Shown here in pieces: positions 1-9,167 of a DNA stretch of 64,000 nt. The stretch covers positions 62,001-126,000 of the forward strand of contig JBBMOL010000592.1 in NCBI GenBank assembly GCA_037954665.1, read 5' to 3'. Position 1 is the first letter of the stretch; every line of letters starts with the position of its first letter. The DNA comes from Laguncularia racemosa (taxonomy: Eukaryota; Streptophyta; Magnoliopsida; Myrtales; Combretaceae). Both the position numbers and the translations under genes were made by a program. The notes beneath the pieces are model-generated. The model was not told the origin of the DNA. It saw nothing but the letters and a program-made list of their open reading frames with translations, and made no database searches.

Positions 1-175
1 GATTCATGAAAGAATCGCATCCTAACATTTCTAAAAAATTTTCCTATTACTTAGTCCACCATGGTATTGCATTTCAGATTTGGTTCTAGGGTTTATTTTA
101 ACACTTCTACATCTAGAGAGGACAGTCCATGAAAAATCGAAATAATAATAGGACTAAGTAGTTGAGAAGACTGAC
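1..175 (-). other. Start of intron 1 of the LFR-like gene
   Basis: This follows the exon that ends at 176 and begins with a GTCAGT donor on the minus strand. It is AT-rich and runs off the left edge, so the acceptor and later exons are not in the window. The donor is inferred from the loss of family-like protein sequence beyond this point. Confidence 0.6.
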
Positions 176-362
176 CGGCGAAGGAACTATGAACTTGTAG
201 GGATGGTCCGAGAAGAGACGCCGGAGCAGCGGAATCTGCTCCAGCGGATGCACTAGCGGCGGCGTTACTACTAGTGCTGCCAAAAGGGCGGCCTCGTTTT
301 GCCGATGAGGGACCTGTGCCACCGCCGGATGTGCCGGACTTGCCTTGCTCTCGCTTCTGCAT
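176..362 (-). CDS. LFR: LFR-like SWI/SNF subunit, exon 1 (partial gene)
   Basis: The ATG is at 362-360 and the exon reads leftward. Its 62 codons open with MQKREQGKSG, then a Gly/Ser stretch, the basic motif AKRGRPFGS (residues about 22-30), an Ala/Ser run and LLGPSLQVHSSFA. I recognise this order as the N-terminus of plant LEAF AND FLOWER RELATED (LFR), a nuclear armadillo-repeat protein of SWI/SNF chromatin-remodelling complexes. The armadillo repeats would lie in exons left of the window. The exon is ended at 176 because a GTCAGT donor follows and the family continues with an acidic residue plus Gln-Asn, which fits a phase-1 junction. It is the only host gene I can support here. Family recall is from memory, not from a search. 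Confidence 0.72.
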
Positions 363-1296
363 TCTACTTCTCTCTCAAAAAATCTACGTCTCTCCCTCTC
401 TAAACTGACAAAATGGATCAAAGATGGGTTAGGAAAATGGGAAATTCGGGTTAGGAAAAAAAATATAAGCATTTGACCCGTTTCAGGATTTAAATGTAAG
501 AAACACCGACGTGACGACCCGTGTGTGTTAAAAAAAGGGCTGGGTTAAAGCCCCAAAAAAAAAAAAAAAAGGTTAAATGATTGCGGTTAGCATTTAATAA
601 ATACGGCATTTTTAATCAATAAAAATCTATTTCCATATCATTTCATTTTTAAGCAATAAAAAAAATACCAAACCCCATGGTGCCCTCTTCCACGGATATG
701 AAGTGCCCATGGTTCGAAGTCACTCAAACAACAATCTCTCTCCATCAAAAATAAATGGTAATTTTAACCACCATTCCCTCCGCTCACTCTCTCTCTCTCT
801 CTCTACTTCCTTCATATGAATTATGAGTTTTCAAAGTTGCTAATATATTAACACTTTTGAAAACAGTAGTTGATAAATTATCTAATGATGAAGATTTATG
901 GTCTGTTTATTTAAAAGTACTAAAAAAATAATAGAATGTGTTCCATTTTAATTGTCTATTATTTTATTTATTTAAAAAAATAAAGAGATAATTTTAATTT
1001 TTAGTACTTTTCTATTCTTACTCCATTAAAAATGAATATTAACTAAGAAAAGGCAAAATTTTCTATTCACTTTATAGTGGGAATAAAAATTTCAAATATT
1101 ATATTCATTATACCCTTATAACACTTAAGGATTAATCCTCTCATCAAAAGAGTAACTTTTTTATCCTTCTTTAATGCCATTAAGACAATTGGCCTTATAT
1201 GTTGTGCTATAATTGACGATAGTTAGAATTCCAACTTATCATCACTCTACTGTCTTTTTGCTATCTAATACTTTAATAATTAAAACCATAACGTTT
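363..1296 (-). promoter_or_regulatory. 5' flank of the LFR-like gene
   Basis: No coding sequence is seen. Directly upstream of the ATG, on the minus strand, lies purine-rich GAGAG sequence typical of a plant 5' UTR. A run of 16 A lies at 555-570 and a (CT)9 microsatellite at 787-804, which is GA-rich in the direction of the gene and could be a GAGA-type promoter element. The rest is AT-rich. No certain TATA box was chosen. Confidence 0.4.
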
Positions 1297-1840
1297 TGTT
1301 ATGCTGAGATTTTCTAGTGGTAGTTGGGATCACTTGTGAAAGAGGAAAATTTAGGCTATTGAGGGTGTTAAAGGCTGCTTTAGTGTGTTCACTCCAATGT
1401 CTAAGTTGGCACAAGTGTTTTGGATGCAAATGAGCACAAAGAATGCATAAGAGGTTGAAAAGTTAGAATCCTTTTCCACGTGGTTTCATCTCCTATTTAT
1501 ATGGGATGAGATCAAGCTATTTTTAGCAACTGGATTTATGAACTTAAGATTTGTTCTAGATATCAATCTTTCCTTATCTATTTATTGTTTTCTTCGCATT
1601 CCTTATCTAATTCCAAGTCAAGCACACCTGACCCAACCTAGGGCTCGACATCAACCGGTGTACATACATGCTTCTACGTCATACTGGTCCACTAGAGTTT
1701 AAATCGAATTTAGTTGGCTATATTTCTTATCCAAAAGGATTTATTAAGGTTTAAGAGCTTGGTCTTAGGTTTAAGTAGGTCGAATTAGGCCTTAGGGGCC
1801 TGAGTCCTAAAAGTCCTATCAACACATTTATATGTATGGG
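1297..1840. repeat. Tat-type solo LTR-like fragment
   Basis: The left end, starting TGTTATGCTGAG, aligns by eye with the LTR-like sequences at 8187 and 37240, including the shared block around AAATTTAGGCTATTGAGGG and the later CTTTCCTTATCTA. The copies are clearly diverged. The right end is uncertain; CCTATCAACA near 1825 is a possible terminus. No target-site duplication was found. Confidence 0.42.
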
Positions 1841-1873
1841 TCTTGGATGAGATTTCTACTCAAGTGGTCCCTT

Positions 1874-1899
1874 CCCCCCCCCCCCCCCCCCCCCCCCCC
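1874..1899. repeat. Run of 26 C
   Basis: An uninterrupted cytosine homopolymer in otherwise AT-rich DNA. It produces a spurious poly-proline reading frame. Its exact length is doubtful in any assembly. Confidence 0.9.
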
Positions 1900-2345
1900 T
1901 ACTTTAACCGATTAAACCAAAAAGTTGTAACACTACAATTTCTAAGCTGCTTTTTATCTACTTCTAACTATCATACAATTCTAAAAGAAAGAAGTAGTTT
2001 AAATTGTAACTTCATATCCATTTGCACCACCTTTACTTTCTTTAGTTCCCAAAATCACTCAACAGCAGAAGCTTTATTTTTTATATTCAAAATTACTAAG
2101 CTTCAACCACCAAATTCCTTTGGAGTTGCTAGTTTCTCCCAGGTGACCTATTAGACTCTTTCTCTTGCTCCTACTCCATTTTAAAGAAACTTGTTTAATT
2201 TTTTCATCTTTGTTATTACCTTTTATGGTAATTTTATTACTTGCATATAATATATAAGTAAAGCTTTTAATGTTGACTATGGAAGGATGATGTGTCTAGC
2301 CATACTTAAGCTCCTTGCTTTCCATCCACTTAACTATTTTTTAGC
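1900..2345. other. Intergenic, nothing recognised
   Basis: AT-rich flank between the C run and element A1. No coding, RNA or repeat signal that I can support. Confidence 0.5.
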
Positions 2346-2631
2346 CTTTTTGATGAGATCCATGATGAGAGTCAAGCCGGAAGAAGGAATGTGGATCCTC
2401 TTGAAGTGCCGCCAGGACCGATCACAAGAAGTCGAGCAAAACGACTCAAGGAAGCACTTAACGGGTTGATAAAGGATGTCCATGAAGTCGGGAAGGATTG
2501 GGGCAATCATGAAGTTGGAACGGATTGGAACAACCATGGGAAGACCCTTGCTCTTATACAAGTCACACCGGACACGGGTTGAAGAGGGCATGTACTTTCA
2601 AGGCACGGCTGTGTATGGAGTCAAGCAAATC

Positions 2632-2790
2632 CACAGAAAGATACACGGCTAAAGTACACGGGCGTGTATGTTGCCAAAAGTTGCACAGAAAGATACACGG
2701 TCAAAGTACACGGGCGTGTATGTTGCCAGAGGTTGCACAGAAAAGTACACGGCCAAAGTACACGGGCGTATACACGACCGTGTATCCCCT
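2632..2790 (+). repeat. 52-bp tandem repeats with TACACG palindromes
   Basis: Units starting CACAGAAA occur at 2632, 2684 and 2736, a period of 52. Each holds TACACGG, an AAAGTACACG block and GGGCGTGTA, that is, half-sites of an inverted repeat. The array ends with TACACGACCGTGTA near 2772, about 95 bp upstream of the TATA box. Confidence 0.88.
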
Positions 2791-2880
2791 GTCGGCCAGC
2801 TTGTTCTGTTTCGCGTTTTTATGTCACTTAACTAAACTACGTCGTTTTGGACTTGTTTTTTACACGAATTGTAACCCTAG

Positions 2881-2889
2881 TATAAAAGC
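2881..2889 (+). promoter_or_regulatory. TATA box of A1 5' LTR
   Basis: TATAAAAGC, the only good TATA box in the LTR, downstream of the palindrome array. The same box is at 7757 in the 3' LTR and 38024 in element A2. Confidence 0.7.
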
Positions 2890-3193
2890 TCCTAAGGTTT
2901 AGAACAACTTAGATATACATCTTTGAACATTAAACACTTTTGAGAGGCACCTCTCTTGGTTCTTCAAGAACTAATTCGAACTTATCGGATTGATTTCCGT
3001 AGCGTTCATCCCGACTTATCAATCGGTCTTTCATCCCGATTGTGGCGTCTTCATTTTTATACCAAGGTTCTTGTCTCGCTTATAGACAACGGGTCGCGGT
3101 TTCCACTTTAGGTGTTTGGGTGTCTTAGGCAACGAATTTTCCGAACGTACTGGTATTGGGTTTCGTCACGGGTTGGCGTGGTTCGTATCAGTT

Positions 3194-3205
3194 TGGTATC
3201 AGAGC
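3194..3205 (+). other. A1 primer-binding site
   Basis: TGGTATCAGAGC, three bases after the LTR. It matches the complement of the 3' end of plant initiator tRNA-Met, the usual primer for many plant LTR elements. The same site is at 38337-38348 in A2. Confidence 0.9.
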
Positions 3206-3702
3206 TTAGGTTTGTCAAAACATCAAGTTCGGTTGAGGAAGGTAATATCAAAAACCCTAACTCCAATCGTTCATATCCATTGTTAGCATTCAATTCCGCA
3301 ATATTAATTATCTTTGATAGTGTAGTATTTACTAGTCGATTGTAAAAAAAAAAAAGAGAGTAAAAATCACAACAGAAAAAAAAAAAGAAGGGAAAAGAAA
3401 AGAAAAGAGAAACGTGATCAAAGGCCAAAAACAGAGACAAAAAAAAAATTCGGATAGAAAAATAGAGGAAAATTTTACGAACCCTAGAGTTGGTTTTGAA
3501 TTCTACGAAAGGAAATTGGTGTAGTTCGGGTTAGTTCCAAGAGAATTGAAAAGAGGAAATTGGCGAGTCAATATCATCATTGTTGTGAGAATACACGAGT
3601 GACTGTGTGATATCATCATTTGAGCAAAACACGTAAGGGAGTGTATCGTGAGGTTTAATCATATATATATTTGTGTTGTACTAATCTTTTTCTGCAGGAA
3701 CT
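3206..3702 (+). other. A1 leader with possible 3' splice site
   Basis: An untranslated leader with a strongly purine-rich stretch at about 3345-3470. Just before the gag ATG it carries CTAAT, a T-rich tract and TGCAG ending at 3696, which looks like a branch point and 3' splice site. The feature is kept in A2 (CAG at 38820-38822). GTAA-type donors occur upstream, for example in AACACGTAAGGG near 3630. Splicing is inference. Confidence 0.45.
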
Positions 3703-4956
3703 ATGTCGAGGCAACATTCTCCGGAAGGTGAGAGGGGAAGGTTTGATGCTAGGTTAGTAATTGAGGCATTGAGGGGAGAAATGAAGAGGATGTTCCAAGA
3801 GGGAATGGAACAAATTCATGAGACAGTAGAGCAAAGACTAGAGCAATCCACAAACGTATTCCAAGGGCGTAAGAGGGAGAATCGTTCTAGGAGAGTACCG
3901 AGGGGTAGAGATGAAATGTCGGATGATGATTTTGATGAGCCTTCTGTCGGGAGTTATAGAGGATATAGTGGTCGGAATAGAGGAACTAGAGATTGGGAAG
4001 ATAGAGGAGATAGGAATAGAGAGGATGATCAATTGAGTAGCATAAAGATGAAGATTCCTCTTTTCCAAGGGAAGAATGATCCCGAAGCGTACTTAGCATG
4101 GGAGAAAAAGGTGGAGATGGTATTTGATTGTCACAACTATAGTGGGAGAAAGAAAGTAAAACTTGCTGCCATTGAGTTTTCGGATTATGCTATAGTGTGG
4201 TGGGATCAACTAATGTTGAATAGGAGAAGGAGTGGCGAGCCACCTATTGAGTCTTGGGAAGAGATGAAAAGAGTGATGAGAAAGCGGTTTGTGCTTGCGT
4301 ATTACTATCGTGAACTGCACAACAAGTTGCAAACTCTGAGGCAGGGAAGCCGAAGTGTGGATGAGTATTTCAAGGAGATGGAAGTCACTATGATTAGGGC
4401 GAATGTAGAAGAGGATAGAGAGGCTACAATGGCTAGATTTCTTGCTGGGTTGAATAGAGAAATCCAAAATGTGGTTAAATTGCAACATTACGTAGAATTG
4501 GAGGATATGGTTCACATGGCTATAAAGGTTGAGAACCAATATAAGAGGAAAGGTAGTAGTAATGCACGGTTGCAACAGAGTAGTGGTTCATCCACTTGGA
4601 AGACTAACCAATGGAAGAAAGAAGAAAAGCCTTTACCCGCCAAACCAAAAGGAGAGCTGAGACAAGCGGGTTCTACTCCTGGTAATCAAGGTAACCCTGA
4701 ATCTTCAACTTCTAGAAATCGTGACATTAGATGTTTTAAATGTCAAGGTAGAGGTCATATTGCTAGTCAATGTCCAAATAGGCGTGTGATGATTTTGCGT
4801 GATGATGGAGAGTATGAGACTGAGGGGGATAGTGAAGAAGAGGATATGCCTCCATTAGAGGATGCTAGTGATGATGAGGAGCCTGCAATGGGAAGGCTAG
4901 TGGCAGTAGTGAAGAGAGCTTTGAATGTGTAGGTGAAGGAAGAAGAGGAGGTGTAA
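3703..4956 (+). pseudogene. gag: A1 gag (capsid and zinc-knuckle nucleocapsid)
   Basis: The ATG is at 3703 and the frame is open for 409 codons. Residues about 1-105 are charged and Arg-rich. Residues about 115-290 form the retrotransposon gag domain, starting KMKIPLFQGKNDPEAYLAW and including YAIVWWDQL and DREATMARFLAGLNREI, wording I associate with CRM-like gag. One CCHC zinc knuckle, CFKCQGRGHIASQC, lies at about residues 344-357. The TAG at 4930 and TAA at 4954 then interrupt a frame that continues into protease. Gag would form the cytoplasmic particle and bind element RNA. Length is normal, so gag may have been the last functional part. Confidence 0.9.
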
Positions 4957-5778
4957 AGGGAGAATATATTTCATACTAGATGTTATCTAGGAGATCACAT
5001 TTGTAGTTTGATTATTGATGGGGGAAGTTGCACCAATGTAGTGAGTAATTTTATTGTTGAGAAGCTGGGGCTCAAAACTGTTAGACACCCTAGTCCGTAT
5101 AAATTGCAGTGGTTGAATGATAGTGGTGAGACTAAGGTGAGTAAGCAAGCCTTGATTGGGTTTCGCATTGGTAGGTATGAGGATGAGGTGTTATGTGATG
5201 TAGTGCCAATGCAAGCATGTCATGTGTTGTTGGGGAGGCCATGGCAATTTGATAGGAAGGTTGTGCATGATGGCTTTTCTAACAAGTATACGCTTGTTCA
5301 CTAAGGAAAGAGCTTTAATCTTAAACCATTAACACCTAAGCAGGTGTATGAGGACCAGTTGCAGCTACAACAGTCTTTTGCAAAACATAAGGTGAGTGAA
5401 AAGCAGAGTGAGAGTGAGAGAGCAAAAGACAATGAGAAGAAAAAGGAATATAAAAGTCAAGATCAAAAGGAAAAGGAGAGGAAGGCTGGAAAGAGTGTGA
5501 GAGGCCAAGTTAAAGGGGAATCAACTTTGGTGGTGAGTGAAAAGGAGAGGGCAGCCTTCCAAAAGGAGAGTTGTGTGGCAAGAGCGAGTGTAGTAAGGAG
5601 AGCGTTAGTGATGAGGCAACCTATGTTGTTGCTGGTTTTTAAAGAAACATGTTTGACTACTAACGAATTGTCTAACTCTTTGCCTAGTGTGGTTGTGTCT
5701 CTTGTGCAGGACTTTGAAGATGTCTTTCCTAAGGAGATTCCAAACGGATTACCACCTGTTTGTGGTATTGAGCACTAG
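4957..5778 (+). pseudogene. A1 protease and linker
   Basis: An aspartic protease with the active-site block LIIDGGSCTN (5005-5034) and the later HVLLGRPW block typical of gypsy proteases; the usual D-S/T-G triad reads D-G-G. A highly charged, Lys/Glu-rich linker follows (about 5380-5560), then VQDFEDVFPKEIP, the entry to reverse transcriptase. The TAA at 5302 is CAA in A2, and the TAG at 5776 replaces the Gln of the usual HQIDL motif. Frame is the same as gag. Confidence 0.85.
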
Positions 5779-6942
5779 ATTGACCTTGTACCCAGAGCAT
5801 CGATTCCAAACAAGCCAGCTTATAGGAGTAATCCGAAGGAGACAAAGGAACTCCAAAGGCAGGTCGATGAACTAATGGAGAAGGGGTACGTGAGAGAAAG
5901 CATGAGTTCATGTGCAGTGCCTGTGATCTTGGTGCCTAAGAAGGATGGGACATGGAGAATGTGTGTTGACTGCCGCGGCATCGACAACATCACGGTAAAG
6001 TATCGTCATCCCATTCCTCGCTTAGATGACATTTTAGATGAGTTGCATGGGTCTAGTGTCTTTTCTAAAATTGATCTGAAAAGTGGATATCACTAAATTA
6101 GAATGAAAGAAGGTGATGAATGGAAAACTGCATTTAAGACAAAATATGGATTGTATGAGTGGTTAGTAATGCCTTTCGGTTTAACTAATGCACCTAGTAT
6201 TTTTATGAGACTTATGAACCATGTTTTGAGGACTTTTATTGGAAATTTTGTGGTTGTCTATTTTGATGATATTCTTATTTACAGCAAAAGTTTAGAAGAT
6301 CATATGTCACACTTGAGGGATGTTTTAGAAGTGCTTCGAAAGGAACAATTATATGCTAACCTCAAGAAGTGCACTTTTTGCACAGACAAACTTGTGTTTC
6401 TTGGTTTTGTTGTTAGTGCGCATGGAATATAGGTTGATGAAGAAAAGGTTCGTGCGATCCAAGAATGGCCTAGTCCAACCAATGTAAGTAATGTGCAGAG
6501 TTTCCATGGATTAGCGAGCTTTTACAAGAGATTCGTGAAGGATTTCAGCACCATTGCAGCACCACTTACTGAGGTAATTAAGAAGAACGTGGGGTTCAGC
6601 TAGGGAGAGCAACAAGAGAAGGCCTTTCAGACGCTTAAAAATAAGTTGACTCAGGCGCCGTTACTTGCTTTACCTAACTTTGCTAAAACGTTTGAAATTG
6701 AGTGTGATGCTTCAGGATTAGGTATTGGAGCAGTGCTTATGCAGGAAAGAAGACCGATTGCATTCTTTAGCGAGAAGCTAAGTGGGGCAACCTTGAATTA
6801 CCCTACTTACGACAAGGAGCTATATGCATTGGTTCGAGCCCTGGAGACGTGGCAACACTACCTTTGGCCAAAAGAGTTCGTGATCCACATTGATCATGAA
6901 TCTTTGAAGTATTTGAAGGGGCAACACAAGCTGAACATTGAA
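5779..6942 (+). pseudogene. A1 reverse transcriptase and RNase H
   Basis: RT blocks appear in order: PVILVPKKDGTWRMCVDCR, the FSKIDLKSGYH block, LVMPFGLTNAP, and the catalytic VVYFDDILIYS at about 6250-6282. RNase H begins with ECDASGLGIGAVL (6697-6735) and has DKELYALVRALETWQHYL. Stops at 6094 (TAA in Y-H-Q-I), 6430 (TAG in G-I-Q-V) and 6601 (TAG for Trp) are single transitions. RNase H breaks off after GQHKLN, where a large in-frame deletion joins it to the end of integrase. Confidence 0.88.
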
Positions 6943-7458
6943 CGACAAACAGAGCAGTATGTGAAACAAGCCAACAAGGGTCGTCGACAAGCTATTTTTG
7001 AACCTGGAGATTGGGTTTAGGTTCACATGCGCAAAGAGCGGTTTCCCATGCAACGTCGATCTAAACTACTTCCTAGAGGCGATGGACCATTTCAAGTTCT
7101 TGAGCACATCAACGACAATGCATATAAGATAGATTTGCCTGGTGAGTATCAAGTAAGTGCCACATTTAATGTTACTGATCTGAGTCCTTTTGATGTAGGT
7201 GACGATTTGAGGACAAATCTTTTCTAAGAGGCGGGGAATGATGAGAGTCAAGCCGGAAGAAGGAATGTGGATCCTCTTGAAGTGCCGCCAGGACCGATCA
7301 TAAGAAGTCGAGCGAAACGACTCAAGGAAGCACTTAACGGGTTGATAAAGGATGTCCATGAAGCCGGGAAGGATTGGGGCAATCATGAAGTTGGAACGGA
7401 TTGGAACAACCATGGGAAGACCCTTGCTCTTATACAAGTCACATCGGACACGGGTTGA
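6943..7458 (+). pseudogene. A1 integrase C-terminal tail running into the 3' LTR
   Basis: Only the tail of integrase remains: EQYVKQANKG, GDWV, RRSKLLPRGDGPFQVL and ATFNVTDLSPFDVGDDLRTN. The zinc-binding and DDE core domains are gone. Stops are at 7018 (TAG; TGG in A2) and 7225 (TAA; CAA in A2). The frame then enters the 3' LTR at 7239 and continues for about 73 codons (PLEVPPGPIIRSRAKRLKEA and onward) to the TGA at 7456. Extension of pol into the LTR is described for CRM elements, where the tail is thought to help targeting. Confidence 0.82.
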
Positions 7459-8065
7459 AGAGGGCGTGTACTTTCAAGGCACGGCCGTGTATAGAGTCAA
7501 GCAAATCCACAGAAAAATACACGGCCAAAGTACATGGGCGTGTATGTTGCCAGAAGTTGCACAGAAAGATACACGGCCAAAGTACACGGGCGTGTATGTT
7601 GCCAGAGGTTGCACAGAAAAGTACACGGCCAAAGTACACGGCCGTGTACACGACCGTGTATCCCCTGTCGGCCAGCTTGTTCTGTTTCGCGTTTTTATGT
7701 CACTTAACTAAACTACGTCGTTTTGGACTTGTTTTTTACACGAATTGTAACCCTAGTATAAAAGCTCTTAGGGTTTAGAACAACCTAGATATACATCTTT
7801 GAACATTAAACACTTTTGAGAGGCACCTCTCTTGGTTCTTCAAGAACTAATTCGAACTTATCGGATTGATTTCCATGGCGTTCATCCCGACTTATCAATC
7901 GGTCTTTCATCCGATTGTAACGTCTTCATTTTTATACCAAGGCTATTGTCTCGCTTATAGACAACGGGTTGCGGTTTCCACTTTAGGTGTTTGGGCGTCT
8001 TAGGCAACGAATTTTCCGAACGTATTGGTATTGGGTTTCGTCACGGGTTGGCGTGGTTCGTATCA
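7239..8065 (+). repeat. A1 3' LTR with adjacent purine tract
   Basis: 827 bp, starting TGATGAGAGTC and ending GTTCGTATCA. The polypurine tract AAGAGGCGGGGAA (7226-7238) abuts it, which fixes the boundary. The palindrome array is at about 7474-7660 and TATA at 7757. It differs from the 5' LTR mainly by the missing first 12 bp. Confidence 0.92.
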
Positions 8066-8070
8066 CTTTT

Positions 8071-8310
8071 CAATTATGAAGTTTAACTTGGTGGATGTTA
8101 GTTTTAAGCCTTGGTCAAGGGGATAGCCTAAGTATTTACTAAAGGATGATACCTCACTATAGTCAAAACTTGAATAACTTCTTGTTGTGATGTAAATTTC
8201 TAGGATGGTTAAATCACTTGCAAAAGGAAAGAATTAGGCTATGGAGGGTGCTAAAGGTTGCTCTAATGTGGCTATTCGATACCTAAGTTAGTATAAGGTT
8301 TGGGTCTATG
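8071..8310. repeat. Element E left LTR-like fragment
   Basis: 8187 onward (TGTTGTGATGTAAATTTC) matches 37240 onward (TGTTGTGTTGTAAATTTT) and shares CACTTGCAAAAGGAAAGAAT with it. The match fades by about 8310. In the minus orientation of E this would be the outer part of the 3' LTR. 8071-8186 is flank with nothing recognised. Confidence 0.45.
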
Positions 8311-9167
8311 CTCAAAATTTTGTATCAACACTTGCCTTTCCTCTTTCCCTATAAACCCTATTTGGTGACAAGTCAACAAGGGGAGTTGATGACTAGATGG
8401 ATGCCTGAGGTCTTTAAGATAAGCTATCACGGCATAAAGACACCTCGTGTCTCTAGGGGCGAGCTCTTCACTGCAGTTTTGATCTCTTTCATAGCTTACC
8501 ATGATGAGGCATCAATTATCATAGAGTGGCTGAGTAAGAGAGTGACTTGAGATGGGCTTCACAAGTGCTAGACGAGATTAGGAGTGTATGTTCCTCTATG
8601 CCAATGGTTCGAGCTGGCAATATGAGGATAGAGTTAGGCTGGTGACTCATTGAGCATTGTTATGCTTTCCCTCTCAAGTTGAGTTAAGAGGTATATGACC
8701 TCTTAAAACTAGCTATGTATAGTGTTCTAATATCTTTACATGGTATGAAATTCAAAGAGTTGGTGGCTTCTCAAAGAAGCTTTAATTTTATTTGTCTTTA
8801 GGCGTGTAAATGTTAATGCATTTAATGTTGTGTATAATTGTTAGGATGTCACTAGGCGAGGTTTGTGAAATTAAGGTGCACTTACTGAATCTATGTTGTT
8901 AATAAAAAATGTGGGCCATGTATTGAGATTAAGTTAGAGGATGTCCAATTGTGCCTTTTTTGTAACCATCTCTACATTTATCATACCCATGTCTATATAT
9001 ATCCATTCTTCAATAGTTTAGACCTTTTACTCTCTCTCTTCACTTTTTAACTCTCGCTTTTTCACCCTCATTCCTTTTGATTTCCTATTTTCAATTTCTT
9101 GTTTGCCTTTAAGCCTTCTTACTCTTAAGCTTTTCTTTTTAATTCTTCATCAACAAGCTAATCAAGT
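8311..9167 (+). promoter_or_regulatory. Non-coding stretch ending in a probable promoter
   Basis: No supported gene. Near its right end a TATATATAT box (8994-9002) is followed by CT-rich sequence (about 9030-9140) and the ATG at 9168, the layout of a plant promoter and leader. It faces opposite to the pol genes of element E. Confidence 0.4.

Larger units (their letters stand above)
2351..3190 (+). repeat. A1 5' LTR
   Basis: It begins TGATGAGATCC and ends GTTCGTATCA, 840 bp, nearly identical to 7239-8065. It contains three 52-bp tandem repeats, then a TATA box. Positions 2391-2582 encode the same 63-residue tail that ends the pol frame in the 3' LTR. Confidence 0.93.
2351..8065 (+). mobile_element. 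Element A1, CRM-like Ty3/gypsy retrotransposon
   Basis: It is flanked by a perfect 5-bp target-site duplication, CTTTT, at 2346-2350 and 8066-8070. LTRs are at 2351-3190 and 7239-8065, with an initiator tRNA-Met primer-binding site and a purine tract beside the 3' LTR. Gag, protease, reverse transcriptase, RNase H and the integrase tail are in one reading frame broken only by nonsense codons. Most of integrase is deleted in frame, so the copy could not integrate on its own. Assignment to the CRM-like chromoviruses rests on the gag wording and on the ORF running into the 3' LTR, a known trait of that group. The 3' LTR lacks the first 12 bp (TGATGAGATCCA) of the 5' LTR. Confidence 0.93.

Noticed and set aside
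113..472. 119-codon ORF overlapping LFR exon 1
   Set aside because: It is in another frame of the same strand; the LFR-like frame has family wording and a sensible splice donor.
1843..2154. Proline-rich small protein
   Set aside because: Produced by the 26-C homopolymer; no other coding signal.
4930..7227. Programmed stop-codon readthrough in A1
   Set aside because: Nine stops at varied places, three with sense codons in A2, fit random transition decay and not a single recoding site.
2351..8065. Integrated pararetrovirus
   Set aside because: Initiator Met primer site and RT could suggest it, but there are true LTRs, a 5-bp target duplication, an integrase tail and no movement protein.
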